From: Salsipaludibacter sp963812245
GTDB lineage: Bacteria; Actinomycetota; Nitriliruptoria; Nitriliruptorales; Nitriliruptoraceae
Direction of reading: 5' to 3'
NCBI GenBank assembly: GCA_963812245.1
Contig: CAWEUK010000002.1
Span: forward strand, 124,001-188,000
DNA length: 64,000 bases
Numbering within the stretch: position 1 is the first letter of the stretch; each line of letters starts with the position of its first letter. Below the pieces are notes generated by a model. That model was not told where the DNA came from. It saw only the letters and a list, made by a program, of their open reading frames with translations, and made no database searches. Of this stretch, positions 16,335 to 24,861 are shown in pieces. The position numbers and the translations under genes are program-made.

Positions 16335-17975
16335 TCAGGACCAGACGACGGTGGTGGGCCAGAACTGGCTCCATGCGAACCAGAACGACTGGTGTGACAC
16401 GACGTCGACGCCGTTGTCGTCGACCACGCGCACGCCGTCGCCGTCCAGCACGGCGACCAGGCCGTTGCTCGTGACCTCGTCGCCAGCCTGCAGCGCCGCC
16501 ACGGTCTCCCGGGTCGGGAAGGCGACGGGCGTCCCGTCGTCGGCGATCGCCCCGACCACGTCGGTCTGGACTGCCAGCCTGGGATCGACCGGACCGACGG
16601 GGAAGATGGGCCCGTCATCGTCACGGCCCTGCAGCGGATCGGCCGGATACTCCCGTCCGATGCCACCGTCGCTGGCGATGATCCGGGTGTCGGGGTGATC
16701 GCGCCGCCACTGCCCCCACGACGACGTCACGACCGACACCTGTTCGAGTTGGATCCCGGCATCCCGGAGTGGGCCGGACAGCGCCTCGCCCGTGAAGGTG
16801 TCGATGACCGACGTCGTGGCGAGGTCGTACATGACCTTGTTGGAGCGCGACAGCAGACCGGTCGTGCGCAGGACCAGCAGGCCGTTCGTGTCGATCCTGC
16901 CGGGAGGCTGGCGGTCGGGCGGCCCACCGATGTCGGCATCCTCGGCACCGGTGCCACCACTGCCCGCCGCGTCGGAGGCGGCCGGCCGGTCGGTCATCGC
17001 GCCTGCCGGAAGCTGTGCGAGGACGCCGTCCAGCACCCATGCCTGGGCCGAGTTGCACAGCGTGCAGTAGGGGACCCCGATGCGACGTCCGCCCAGGTCC
17101 ATGTTCACCATCTCGTGGACCTGCATCATGTTGCGTGGCAGCGCCACCGACTCGCCCGCCACCTCGATGCCGAACACGGTGGCGTCGTCGGGGTACCACC
17201 CGCCTTCCGCCGCCGGCACCAGCACCGGGTCGTCCAGCGCCGGGATGCAACCGCGCGGACAGGGCTGGTCGTCACCGGGTGGTCGATCGTCGATGCGCAC
17301 GCCACCCCACGACAGCAGGCGCCAGTCGATGGCGGCCTCGGGATCACTGAACACGGGTGTCCAGCCACGTTCGAGCGTGGTGAAGATGTCGCCCTTGACC
17401 TGGCGGTAGCCGGGCCACGCCGGCAGGTCCCAGGCGATCATGGTGTTGGTCAGCGCCAGCCAGGTGGCGGACACGTCCGGGCCCGCAACGGGCACCCCGG
17501 TCAGCTCCTCGAAGGCGCCACCCACCAACTCCACGTCGTCGGCGCCGGAGAACCGGACCAGGTCCGACAGCCACCACCCGACGCGGGCATCGTCGGCAGC
17601 GACCACGGCATCCAGGGCCGCCTGGCTCAGGTTGCCCACGATGAACGTGGCGGTGGCGGCCTCGATCGCAGCGGCGAGGTCGTCGGACAGCGGGCCCGAC
17701 GGCACCGCCGGAGCCGGCGGGTAGTCGTCGGGGCCCCGCACCAGCGCTGGTTGCCCGTTCTCCGACGAGCCGGCGGCAGCCGCCCCGGCGTCCGCCTCGC
17801 CGCTGGACCGTTGGCCCGGGCTCGAGGTCGCACCGTCCGACGATCCCGTGCATCCCGCCAGCACCAGGATGGCGACCACCGGCCAGGCGCGAAGATGTCC
17901 CCGGGGACGTCGTGGCCGGCCAGCATCGACGGGGCGCCGGCGTCGTGGCGCACCTGCCAGACGATCTCGGGACAC
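16335..17975 (-). CDS. DUF3179 domain lipoprotein
   Basis: A 546-residue exported protein. Residues from about 30 form a lipoprotein signal (RAWPVVAILVLAGCTGSS) with the LAGC lipobox, followed by a Ser/Gly/Ala-rich linker. The body is DUF3179: NMMQVHEMVNMDLGG then VPYCTLCNSAQAW, the typical cysteine-containing motif, and later SNKVMYDLATTSVIDTFTG. The role of DUF3179 is unknown. A low-complexity insert (about residues 350-380, rich in Ala, Gly, Asp and Pro) interrupts the domain. GTG at 17975 has GGAGGAG five bases upstream; a longer open frame above it gives only Arg-rich sequence. Confidence 0.85.
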   Translation of the reverse strand: MSRDRLAGAPRRRRPVDAGRPRRPRGHLRAWPVVAILVLAGCTGSSDGATSSPGQRSSGEADAGAAAAGSSENGQPALVRGPDDYPPAPAVPSGPLSDDLAAAIEAATATFIVGNLSQAALDAVVAADDARVGWWLSDLVRFSGADDVELVGGAFEELTGVPVAGPDVSATWLALTNTMIAWDLPAWPGYRQVKGDIFTTLERGWTPVFSDPEAAIDWRLLSWGGVRIDDRPPGDDQPCPRGCIPALDDPVLVPAAEGGWYPDDATVFGIEVAGESVALPRNMMQVHEMVNMDLGGRRIGVPYCTLCNSAQAWVLDGVLAQLPAGAMTDRPAASDAAGSGGTGAEDADIGGPPDRQPPGRIDTNGLLVLRTTGLLSRSNKVMYDLATTSVIDTFTGEALSGPLRDAGIQLEQVSVVTSSWGQWRRDHPDTRIIASDGGIGREYPADPLQGRDDDGPIFPVGPVDPRLAVQTDVVGAIADDGTPVAFPTRETVAALQAGDEVTSNGLVAVLDGDGVRVVDDNGVDVVSHQSFWFAWSQFWPTTVVWS

Positions 17976-18048
17976 GACGGCTCCTCCACGTGTCCAAGCC
18001 AACCGCGCCGGGGAGACCGCCATTCCACCTGGTCCGGCCGTCACGACC

Positions 18049-18122
18049 GGCCGTCGCGTCCGGTCGCCACCCCGAACGCCACGCCGGCCGTCGCGTCCGG
18101 TCGCCAGGTCCGGTCGCCAGGT
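18049..18122. repeat. Short direct repeats rich in CCGGTCGCC
   Basis: GGCCGTCGCGTCCGGTCGCCA occurs twice (18049-18069 and 18086-18106), followed by a partial third copy, GGTCCGGTCGCCAGG. They lie in the 233-base gap between the divergent DUF3179 gene and the aldolase-like gene. Possible regulatory or replication-slippage repeat; no known motif. Confidence 0.6.
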
Positions 18123-18208
18123 TCGTGCCACCCGGTCGCCGAGGCTGGCGCGAGAGTGGCATGATGTGGTGGAACCCGCAACGGCTCCCGGCACCCCAGG
18201 AGGCCTCG

Positions 18209-19375
18209 ATGAGCACCGACGCAGTCGACCCGACGGTCACGCCTGCTGCCACGGACGAGACCACGGCGGCCCTGCGTGCCCACTGGGCACGCGCACCTCG
18301 CCACCTGGGCGGGCACGGACGCCGCGACCCGGCCGTGCACCTGCGCCACATCGCAACCGCGATCGCCGATCACGACGGCGATCCCGTGGACTCCTACGGC
18401 GACGACGGGCTCGTGGCCACCCTCGAGCACGAGGTCGCAGACCTGTTGGGCAAGGAGGCGGCGCTGTTCGTGCCCAGCGGCACCATGGCGCAACAGGCGG
18501 TCCTGCGCACGCACGCCGATGCCGCCAATTGCACCACCATCGGCTGGCATCCGCGCTGTCACCTCGACCTGTGGGAGGAGCAGGCGGCCACCCATCTGCA
18601 TGGCCTGGTCCCGCGACGACTGGGGGACGCCAACCAGGTGTTGACCCGCGCCGACTTCGACGAGGTCAGCGACCCGCTCGCGGCCGTCCTGTGGGAGCTG
18701 CCCCAACGCGAACTGGGCGGCCTGCTGCCCGAGTGGGACGACCTGGTCGCGCAGGTCGAGTGGGCCCGCCGACGCAAGATCGCCACGCACCTCGACGGGG
18801 CCCGACTCTGGATGGTCCCGCCCCACTACGACCGACCCATCCACGAGGTGGCGGGGCTCTTCGACACCGTCTACGTGTCCTTCTACAAGGACCTGGGTGG
18901 CCTGCCGGGCAGCGTGGTGGCGGGGCCGGCCGACGTCGTCGCACAGGTCGCGACCTGGCGGCACCGACACGGCGGGACCCTGCACGCCCTGTGGCCGCTG
19001 GCTGCCTCGGGACTGGCCGGCCTGCATCGCCACCTGCCACGAATGCCCGAGTACGCACGCCACGCCCGTGAACTGGCAGCGGCCGTGGCCGACCTCGACG
19101 ACGTCCGGGTCGTGCCCGACCCACCCCACGCGTCGATGTTCCACATGTGGGTGGAGCAGGACGAGGCGGCCCTGCAGGCGCGGCTGCTGGCATGGGCCCG
19201 CGAATCCGACATGGCGACATGGATCGGTCCGAGCGCGGCACCGCTGCCGGGGTGGTCGATCCTCGAGCTCAGCGTTGGCGAGGCGACCCTCGAGGTGACA
19301 CCGCAGGAGTTCCGCGAGGTCGTCGCGTTCCTGGTGGCGGACACCAGTCCGCACGGTGAGGCGGACGACGGCTGA
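18209..19375 (+). CDS. PLP-dependent beta-eliminating lyase / threonine-aldolase-like enzyme
   Basis: A 388-residue fold-type I PLP enzyme. VDSYGDDGLVATLEHEVAD and LFVPSGTMAQQAVL are the standard entry and cofactor loop of L-threonine aldolases; HLDGARLW holds the Asp that contacts the pyridine nitrogen; SFYKDLGGLPGSVVAG contains the Schiff-base Lys. Threonine aldolases split L-threonine or allo-threonine into glycine and acetaldehyde. ATG at 18209 is preceded by CCAGGAGG. The N-terminal 40 residues before the catalytic core are longer than in LtaE of E. coli, so the substrate may differ. Confidence 0.9.
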   Translation: MSTDAVDPTVTPAATDETTAALRAHWARAPRHLGGHGRRDPAVHLRHIATAIADHDGDPVDSYGDDGLVATLEHEVADLLGKEAALFVPSGTMAQQAVLRTHADAANCTTIGWHPRCHLDLWEEQAATHLHGLVPRRLGDANQVLTRADFDEVSDPLAAVLWELPQRELGGLLPEWDDLVAQVEWARRRKIATHLDGARLWMVPPHYDRPIHEVAGLFDTVYVSFYKDLGGLPGSVVAGPADVVAQVATWRHRHGGTLHALWPLAASGLAGLHRHLPRMPEYARHARELAAAVADLDDVRVVPDPPHASMFHMWVEQDEAALQARLLAWARESDMATWIGPSAAPLPGWSILELSVGEATLEVTPQEFREVVAFLVADTSPHGEADDG

Positions 19376-19487
19376 CACAGTCGGGACCATCGGCCCGGCC
19401 GGGCAGGGCCGTCCGACGCTCCCCGGTGACCTGGCAACGCGCAACGATGGACACTGCCCCCCACCCGTCCCCGACGGAGGCACCGGG

Positions 19488-19979
19488 ATGCTCCATCGAC
19501 CAGTTCACTGTGTGGTGCCCCTCGACGGGGACGATCGCTCACGTGTCCGCGCCGACCATGCACTCCACGTCTTCCATGGCCATCCCGGGACATGGCTGCC
19601 GGCTCCGGCGGAGCCCATCGAGACCGGGTTCAGGGTCCGTCTGCGCATGCCCAGCAGCTCGCATGCGCCGGACGTCGCCGCCATCGTGGCCGTCGGGTTG
19701 CCCCTGCACCCCCGTTCCGGGCTGTCCATTCGCTCGCTGCACTGGCGTGCCGAGAAGGCCCATGACCTGTTCCCGGTGTTCGGCGGCGACCTCGAACTGC
19801 ACACCGGCGACTCGCCCCACCTCCGCCTGACCGGCTCCTACATCCCCCCGATGTCCGTCCTGGGCGCGCTGACGGACCAGATCGTGGGCCGACACCTTGC
19901 CAGCGAGGTCGTGCGGGGCTTCACTGCAGACATCGCCACCCAGCTGCTCAAGGTCTCGACACCGACGCAACAGGCCTGA
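19488..19979 (+). CDS. Conserved hypothetical protein
   Basis: A 163-residue protein, ATG preceded by CGGAGG. I do not recognise a named family. The sequence has alternating beta segments (FRVRLRMPSSS, VAAIVAVGLPLHPRSGLSI) followed by HWRAEKAHDLFPVFGGDLEL and LRLTGSYIPPMSVLGALTD, and ends with an amphipathic helix (EVVRGFTADIATQLLKV). This pattern suggests a small alpha/beta binding protein, perhaps of SRPBCC-like shape, but that is a guess. It lies 112 bases after the aldolase-like gene and 141 bases before the histidine kinase gene. Confidence 0.65.
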   Translation: MLHRPVHCVVPLDGDDRSRVRADHALHVFHGHPGTWLPAPAEPIETGFRVRLRMPSSSHAPDVAAIVAVGLPLHPRSGLSIRSLHWRAEKAHDLFPVFGGDLELHTGDSPHLRLTGSYIPPMSVLGALTDQIVGRHLASEVVRGFTADIATQLLKVSTPTQQA

Positions 19980-20120
19980 CCGCGGGGCCCGGCCATCGAC
20001 GTACGGTCGCGGTGCGCCCGCTGCCGGACTGTCGGTCGGCTGTCGCCACGACCGGATGCCGCCCGCGTCGGACGCCACCACGCTCCAGCGCAGCTGTTCC
20101 CCATCGACACGGATGGCCGC

Positions 20121-21389
20121 ATGCACCCACCAGATGATCCGGCTGCCGCCGACGCCTCGGCCTCCACGGGCGACGCAGGCCCCAGCCGACCCGCCACCCA
20201 AGCGCGAACAACCGACGACCCCACCGTCATCCAGGAGACCACCATCGAAGCCGAGGCCAACGCCGCGGCCCCCGCCCCCGACGATCGCATCGACGCAGTC
20301 GTCGGTGTGGCCCAGGCGCTGGCGGGTGAACTGGCACTGGACGACCTGCTCGACCACGTCGTGGAGGCAGCGCGGACCGCGACCGGCGCGCGGTACGCGG
20401 CGTTGGGAGTCATCGGACCCGACCAGCAGTTGGCCCGGTTCGTCCACGCGGGCTTCGACCAGGACGTCGTCGACGAAATCGGCGACCTGCCCACCGGGCG
20501 CGGCGTCCTGGGGCTGCTGATCCGCAAACCCCAGACCCTGCGCCTGGATCACCTCGCCGCGCATCCGGCGTCGTCGGGGTTTCCTCCCAACCACCCACCG
20601 ATGGAGACCTTCCTGGGCACACCGGTCCGGTCCGGCGGCAAGGTCTTCGGCAATCTCTACCTCGCCGAGAAGGCCGGGGGCTTCACGGCCCACGACCAAC
20701 ATCTCGTCGAGGTGTTGGCCGTCCAGGTCGGCGCGGCCATCGACAACGCGATCCTGGCCCAGCGTCTCCAGGAACTGGCCGTGCAGGCCGAACGCGAACG
20801 CATCTCGCGCGACCTCCACGACGGGATCATCCAGACGCTGTTCTCGATCGGCATGTCGCTGGACGCGGCCCGCGCCATGGTGGCCACGGACCCGGAGCGG
20901 GCAGCGCAGCGACTCGACGACGCGGTCAATGCCATCGACACGACGATTCGCGAGCTTCGCAACACGATCTTCCAACTGCGGGCCGACGATGCCGCCGCAC
21001 TCGGGCTGCGGGCCGGACTGGTGGAACTGGCACGCGAACACGAGGTCAACGCGTTGAGCCGGCCGGTCCTGCGCCTGCCCGACCACCTGGACGCCACGGT
21101 GCCTGCCACGATGGTCCCCGACATGCTTCAGATGGTTCGAGAGGCACTGGCCAACGCGGCCAAGCATGCTCGGGCTTCCCACATCGAGGTCCGCGTCGAG
21201 ATCGACGGTCCGAGGATGGTCGTGACCGTCGAGGACGACGGGGTCGGATTCGATCCGGACCAGCCCAGTGCAGGCCACGGCCTGTCCAACATCCGGGAAC
21301 GTGCCACACTGCACGGAGGGTCGACCTCCATCACGTCCACCCCGTCCGACGGCACCCGCATCCGCGCGGTGCTGCCGCTGCCGGTCTGA
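20121..21389 (+). CDS. DevS/DosT-like GAF sensor histidine kinase
   Basis: A 422-residue cytoplasmic kinase. After a disordered N-terminus, one GAF domain (about 60-215) is followed by a HisKA_3 dimerisation helix, ERERISRDLHDGIIQTLFSI, with the phosphorylated His at 233, and an HATPase domain with REALANAAKHA (N box), VVTVEDDGVGFDP and GHGLSNIRERA. In mycobacterial DevS the heme ligand lies in HPPM and a distal Tyr in LYL; here NHPPM (His158) and NLYL (Tyr180) keep the same 22-residue spacing, so heme-based sensing of O2, NO or CO is plausible. Only one GAF is present, against two in DevS. The response regulator gene follows 89 bases downstream. Confidence 0.9.
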   Translation: MHPPDDPAAADASASTGDAGPSRPATQARTTDDPTVIQETTIEAEANAAAPAPDDRIDAVVGVAQALAGELALDDLLDHVVEAARTATGARYAALGVIGPDQQLARFVHAGFDQDVVDEIGDLPTGRGVLGLLIRKPQTLRLDHLAAHPASSGFPPNHPPMETFLGTPVRSGGKVFGNLYLAEKAGGFTAHDQHLVEVLAVQVGAAIDNAILAQRLQELAVQAERERISRDLHDGIIQTLFSIGMSLDAARAMVATDPERAAQRLDDAVNAIDTTIRELRNTIFQLRADDAAALGLRAGLVELAREHEVNALSRPVLRLPDHLDATVPATMVPDMLQMVREALANAAKHARASHIEVRVEIDGPRMVVTVEDDGVGFDPDQPSAGHGLSNIRERATLHGGSTSITSTPSDGTRIRAVLPLPV

Positions 21390-21478
21390 CAACCCCCCGG
21401 CCCCACGGCGGCCCGCCCGCACCAACCCTGCCAACGCCCACCCGCCCGCCGCACCACGTTCCGAAGTCCGGAGACCCA

Positions 21479-22180
21479 ATGGCAACCGACGACACCACTG
21501 CCGACCACGACGCCGATGGGCAGGCGCCAACGGTGACCATCATGCTGGTGGATGATCACGAGATCGTGCGCCAGGGCCTGGTCGCCCTGCTGGAGCCAGA
21601 GCCGGACCTCGAGGTGGTCGTCGAGGCGGGCACTGCCCAGGAGGCGGTCGCCCGTGCCCGGGTGTTCGAACCCGATGTGGTGGTCATGGACATCCGACTG
21701 CCCGACGGCAACGGCGTCGACGCCTGCCGCGACATCCGGTCCCACCGACCCGCGACCAAGGTGTTGATGCTGACATCGTTCTCCGACGACCAGGCGCTGT
21801 TCGACTCGATCATGGCCGGAGCGGCCGGCTACCTGCTCAAGCAGGTGCGAGGCCAGGAACTGGCCGAGTCCATTCGCAAGGTCGGTCGGGGCGAGTCGAT
21901 CCTCGATCCGGCGGTCACCCAGCGGGTCCTCGAGCGCATTCGCAACCCCGATGAGGACAAGGACGAGCGGTTGGCGCGACTCACACCCACCGAGGAGCGC
22001 ATCCTCGGGATGATCACCGACGGCCAGACCAACCGCGAGATCGCCAACCACATCCACCTCGCCGAGAAGACCGTGAAGAACTACGTGTCGGGCATCCTGT
22101 CCAAGCTCGAGGTCAGTCGCCGCGTCGAGGCGGCCGCGTACCTGGTCGAGGAGCGGGCGCGCCAGGAACGGCGCTACTGA
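21479..22180 (+). CDS. NarL/DevR-type response regulator
   Basis: A 233-residue regulator. The receiver domain begins VTIMLVDDHEIVRQGLVALL and has the phospho-acceptor Asp in VVVMDIRLPDG, the Thr/Ser switch in LMLTSFSDD and Lys in GYLLKQVRG. A LuxR/GerE helix-turn-helix closes the protein: LTPTEERILGMITDGQTNRE and VKNYVSGILSKLEVSRR. The whole matches DevR/DosR of mycobacteria. It is the partner of the upstream GAF kinase. No convincing 20-base DosR box was found upstream of the neighbouring genes, so the binding sequence may differ. A hairpin follows its stop. Confidence 0.9.
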   Translation: MATDDTTADHDADGQAPTVTIMLVDDHEIVRQGLVALLEPEPDLEVVVEAGTAQEAVARARVFEPDVVVMDIRLPDGNGVDACRDIRSHRPATKVLMLTSFSDDQALFDSIMAGAAGYLLKQVRGQELAESIRKVGRGESILDPAVTQRVLERIRNPDEDKDERLARLTPTEERILGMITDGQTNREIANHIHLAEKTVKNYVSGILSKLEVSRRVEAAAYLVEERARQERRY

Positions 22181-22205
22181 CCACGCTGCGCACGGGCCGG
22201 CCCGG

Positions 22206-22234
22206 CGAGGGTCCCGGCTCCGTCGGGACCCTCG
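22206..22234 (+). terminator. Hairpin after the response regulator gene
   Basis: Arms CGAGGGTCCCG and CGGGACCCTCG (11 of 11 paired) with a seven-base loop begin 25 bases after the regulator's stop. There is only a weak pyrimidine run after it. It probably ends the kinase-regulator transcript. A second overlapping palindrome (GGGACC-CTC-GGTCCC) vaguely recalls a DosR half-site pair, but its spacing is wrong for the consensus. Confidence 0.6.
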
Positions 22235-22389
22235 GTCCCTCCTCCATGGCCCGGTTTCGAGCCATTCCCATCCCACGGATGGACATGCTTGCTGCACACG
22301 CCCCACTCCGGGGTGGCAGCACATGACCACGACAGGCTGGGACAGTCCACCCAGTGGCTGGCCCGTCGGTCCTCGCACGGGAGCAGTTC

Positions 22390-23172
22390 ATGGACAAGGA
22401 CACCGGGGAAACCGGAGCAGGCAACCTGGGGGCAATCCTGGGCATCGGGGTCGGCGTGCTCGCCCTGGTCGTCTCGCTGTTTGCCAGCGGGGTGGCACTG
22501 GCCAACCGATCCACGGGCAGCCAGGCATCGGGATCCGGCTCGTCGACCACCACGGAGCCGGTCGCCGGGGCCACTGCGGAGGTCGTCCCGGTCGCGCTGA
22601 CCGAATACGCCATCAGCCCCGGCAGCGACGCCATCCCGGTTGGATCGACGCTGGACGTGACCAACGACGGCCAGATTCCACACAACCTCGCCATCGTCGG
22701 TGCCGGCGTCACGACGGCCGACCTGGACGTCGGCTCCACCGCCGAACTCGACATCAGTGAACTGCCCCCCGGTGACTACGAGTGGCACTGCACGGTCGCC
22801 GGCCACGAGGCTGCCGGGATGGTCGGCGCCTTCACGGTCACCGACGGGACGGCGGCACCCGCCACCGAGGCCATGTCCGAGGGCATGGACCACGGCGATG
22901 GGGCCACCGAGGGCGCCGACGGTGGCGGCATGGCCATGCCCACCTCCGCCGACATGGAAGCCGCTGATGGCCGAGTCCATCGGTGCCTTCCCGGCCGAGA
23001 CCGAGGGCGAGGGCGCCCAGGTCATGGAGCCCGAGATCCTGCCCGACGGCACCAAGCTGTTCGAACTGGTCGTCGACGAGGTCCAGTGGGAGGTCGAGCC
23101 CGGCAAGGTGGTCGACGCGTTGGCCTACAACGGCCAGATCCCCGGCCCGACGCTCAAGGCCGACCTGGGTGA
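22390..23172 (+). CDS. N-terminal part of a frameshifted cupredoxin-multicopper oxidase
   Basis: The real product of this frame ends near 22965. It begins with a membrane anchor (LGAILGIGVGVLALVVSLF), a Ser/Thr linker, and a cupredoxin domain with type 1 copper ligands: His in IPHNLAIV and Cys, His and Met in WHCTVAGHEAAGM. A Met/His-rich linker (MSEGMDHGDGATEG) follows. From about 22966 the frame turns Arg-rich, while the adjacent frame continues as the oxidase domain, so removing one base near 22966 joins the two into a 482-residue protein. ATG at 22390 has GGAG upstream. Confidence 0.75.
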   Translation: MDKDTGETGAGNLGAILGIGVGVLALVVSLFASGVALANRSTGSQASGSGSSTTTEPVAGATAEVVPVALTEYAISPGSDAIPVGSTLDVTNDGQIPHNLAIVGAGVTTADLDVGSTAELDISELPPGDYEWHCTVAGHEAAGMVGAFTVTDGTAAPATEAMSEGMDHGDGATEGADGGGMAMPTSADMEAADGRVHRCLPGRDRGRGRPGHGARDPARRHQAVRTGRRRGPVGGRARQGGRRVGLQRPDPRPDAQGRPG

Positions 23173-23839
23173 CACCGTCACCATCCGCGTGACCAACCAA
23201 CTGGATGACGAGGGCACGAGCCTGCACCCCCACGGGCTGCGCGACCACGACTTCGAGATCGACGGCGTCACCTACGTCTCCCAGGACCCGATCGCCACCG
23301 GCGAGTCGATGGACTACACGTTCGTGGCCGACCAGCCTTCGGTGATGATGTACCACAGCCACCACATGAGCCTGCACCAGGTGCTGGACGGCCTCGCCGG
23401 GTCCATGATCATCGGTGACTACGCCGAGTTGGCGGACGTGGACGGCGTGGTCGACGAGATCGTGATGGTGACCAACGACGCCGGGAGCCTGGGCTTCACG
23501 CTCAACGGCAAGTCCTTTCCCGCCACCAAGGCCTACAGCTACACCTCCGGCGACAAGGTGATCGTCCACTACTACAACGAGGGCCTGATGGCCCACCCCA
23601 TGCACCTGCACAACCAGGACGGGCTGGTCATCGCCAAGGATGGCTACGTCCTGGACGACCCGTACTACATGGACACCTTGAACGTCGCCCCCGGTGAGCG
23701 CTACACCGTGGTCTACGAGATGGAGAAGCCCGGCACGTGGCTGTGGCACTGCCACATCCTCAGCCACGTCAAGCGCGCCGACGGATCCATGTTCGGCATG
23801 CTCACGGCAGTGATCGTCGAGGAGGCCGACGCGACCTGA
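22967..23839 (+). CDS. Multicopper oxidase domains (C-terminal part of the same gene)
   Basis: This 290-residue frame carries all four copper-binding motifs of a laccase-like or two-domain multicopper oxidase: LHPHGL, YHSHHM, HPMHLH and WLWHCHILSH. In related actinobacterial proteins these domains follow a cupredoxin domain in one chain, as they would here after removal of one base near 22966. The likely reaction is oxidation of a metal ion or phenolic substrate, or nitrite reduction, with electrons reaching O2 or nitrite; it acts outside the membrane, held by the anchor of the upstream half. The ATG at 22967 is simply the first in frame and has no ribosome binding site of its own. Confidence 0.85.
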   Translation: MAESIGAFPAETEGEGAQVMEPEILPDGTKLFELVVDEVQWEVEPGKVVDALAYNGQIPGPTLKADLGDTVTIRVTNQLDDEGTSLHPHGLRDHDFEIDGVTYVSQDPIATGESMDYTFVADQPSVMMYHSHHMSLHQVLDGLAGSMIIGDYAELADVDGVVDEIVMVTNDAGSLGFTLNGKSFPATKAYSYTSGDKVIVHYYNEGLMAHPMHLHNQDGLVIAKDGYVLDDPYYMDTLNVAPGERYTVVYEMEKPGTWLWHCHILSHVKRADGSMFGMLTAVIVEEADAT

Positions 23840-23926
23840 CACCAGCCGGGGCATCGCCGGCGTCCCGGAAACCGCCACCCACCACGGCCCGGAGTTGCCC
23901 CACCGCCACCCACCAGGAGGACCACC

Positions 23927-24379
23927 ATGGCCACCGAACCCACCCCAGGCCCGGCCCGGGAACCCGAACGCGATCGGCTCGGGATGCAGGTCATGGAGCA
24001 GGCGGAATGCTGGGACCTGATCCGCGAACAGCCCCTGGGACGCCTGGCCGTCACCATGTCCGGTGCACCCCACATCATCCCGATCAACCACGCGACCCGG
24101 GACGGCGAGATCCTGTTCGTGTCGGTCGCGGGCACCAAACTGGAGGCGGTGCTGCAACGTCCCGGGTTGCCCGCGACCTTCGAGGTGGACGACTTCGACG
24201 TCGACACTCGCACGGGCTGGAGTGTCATCGTCCGCGGGCACCTTCATCCGGTCGTCGATCTCGTCGACCACACCAGTCTTGACATCGCCGGACGCCCGAT
24301 CTGGCTCGACGGCTACCGCGATCGCAACTGGCTGCGGTTGGTCCCCGACCACGTCGGAGGGCGCCGCCTCGTCCACTAG
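23927..24379 (+). CDS. PPOX-class (split-barrel flavin) protein
   Basis: A 150-residue pyridoxamine-5'-phosphate-oxidase-like protein. AECWDLIREQPLGRLAVT begins the barrel, HIIPINHATRDGEILFVS forms the flavin-binding strands and TRTGWSVIVRGHLHPV is the characteristic late strand. This subgroup (FMN or F420 binding, short, with 'GRLA' and 'GWSV.V.G') is frequent in mycobacteria and often induced with the DosR regulon. ATG at 23927 follows AGGAGG. It heads a set of closely spaced plus-strand genes with the CBS protein, a second PPOX protein and the APH-AAA-PPOX fusion. Confidence 0.9.
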   Translation: MATEPTPGPAREPERDRLGMQVMEQAECWDLIREQPLGRLAVTMSGAPHIIPINHATRDGEILFVSVAGTKLEAVLQRPGLPATFEVDDFDVDTRTGWSVIVRGHLHPVVDLVDHTSLDIAGRPIWLDGYRDRNWLRLVPDHVGGRRLVH

Positions 24380-24426
24380 CCATCGTTTCGAGCTGCACCA
24401 CACCCGCCCCACGAAGAGGAACTCCC

Positions 24427-24861
24427 ATGGCCGCCATCACCGACACCACCGACACCACCCCGGTCAGTGACCTGCTCACCGGTACCGTCCGGACCGTTCA
24501 TCCCAGCATGAGCCTGCGAGCCGCGGCCCGTGCCATGGCCGCCGACGGCATCGGATTGTTGGTCGTCGAGAATTCCTCGGGCGCACTGGCCGGTGTCGTC
24601 TCCGAACGTGACCTGGTCAGCGCCCTGGCCGACGATGCCGACCTGGACGGCGACCGCCTGGACGACGTCATGGCCCAGGACGTCGTGACGGTGGATGCCA
24701 CCGACACGCTTGCGGTCGCGACGCACCGCATGGTGGAGGCCGACGTCCGTCACCTCGTCGTGGTCGATCCCACCGAGGGCGTCGTCGGCGTGATCTCGGC
24801 GCGTGACGTCATGCGAGCACTGGCCGGCCGAGCGTTGGCGCAGACGGGAGCAACGACATGA
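24427..24861 (+). CDS. CBS-domain pair protein (Hrp1-like)
   Basis: A 144-residue protein consisting of two CBS motifs: PVSDLLTGTVRTVHPSMSL ... GLLVVENSSG ... GVVSERDLVSAL, then VMAQDVVTVDATDTL ... HLVVVDPTEG ... GVISARDVMRAL. CBS pairs bind adenine nucleotides or SAM and usually act as energy sensors. The closest functional analogue is Hrp1 (Rv2626c), the hypoxic response protein of the DosR regulon. Its stop overlaps the next start by four bases (ATGA at 24858-24861), so it is translationally coupled to the second PPOX gene. Confidence 0.9.
   Translation: MAAITDTTDTTPVSDLLTGTVRTVHPSMSLRAAARAMAADGIGLLVVENSSGALAGVVSERDLVSALADDADLDGDRLDDVMAQDVVTVDATDTLAVATHRMVEADVRHLVVVDPTEGVVGVISARDVMRALAGRALAQTGATT

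Noticed and set aside
19539..21530. 663-codon open frame on the minus strand
   Set aside because: It runs opposite the hypothetical gene and the histidine kinase, both of which have clear codon bias or motifs; its residues are Arg/Gly-rich.
22219..22239. GGGACC-CTC-GGTCCC as a DosR box
   Set aside because: The spacing differs from the 20-base DosR consensus and the flanks do not match; the longer hairpin that contains its left part explains it better.
22838..24412. 524-codon open frame on the minus strand
   Set aside because: Antisense of the multicopper oxidase and PPOX genes, with Val/Asp/His-rich low-information translation.
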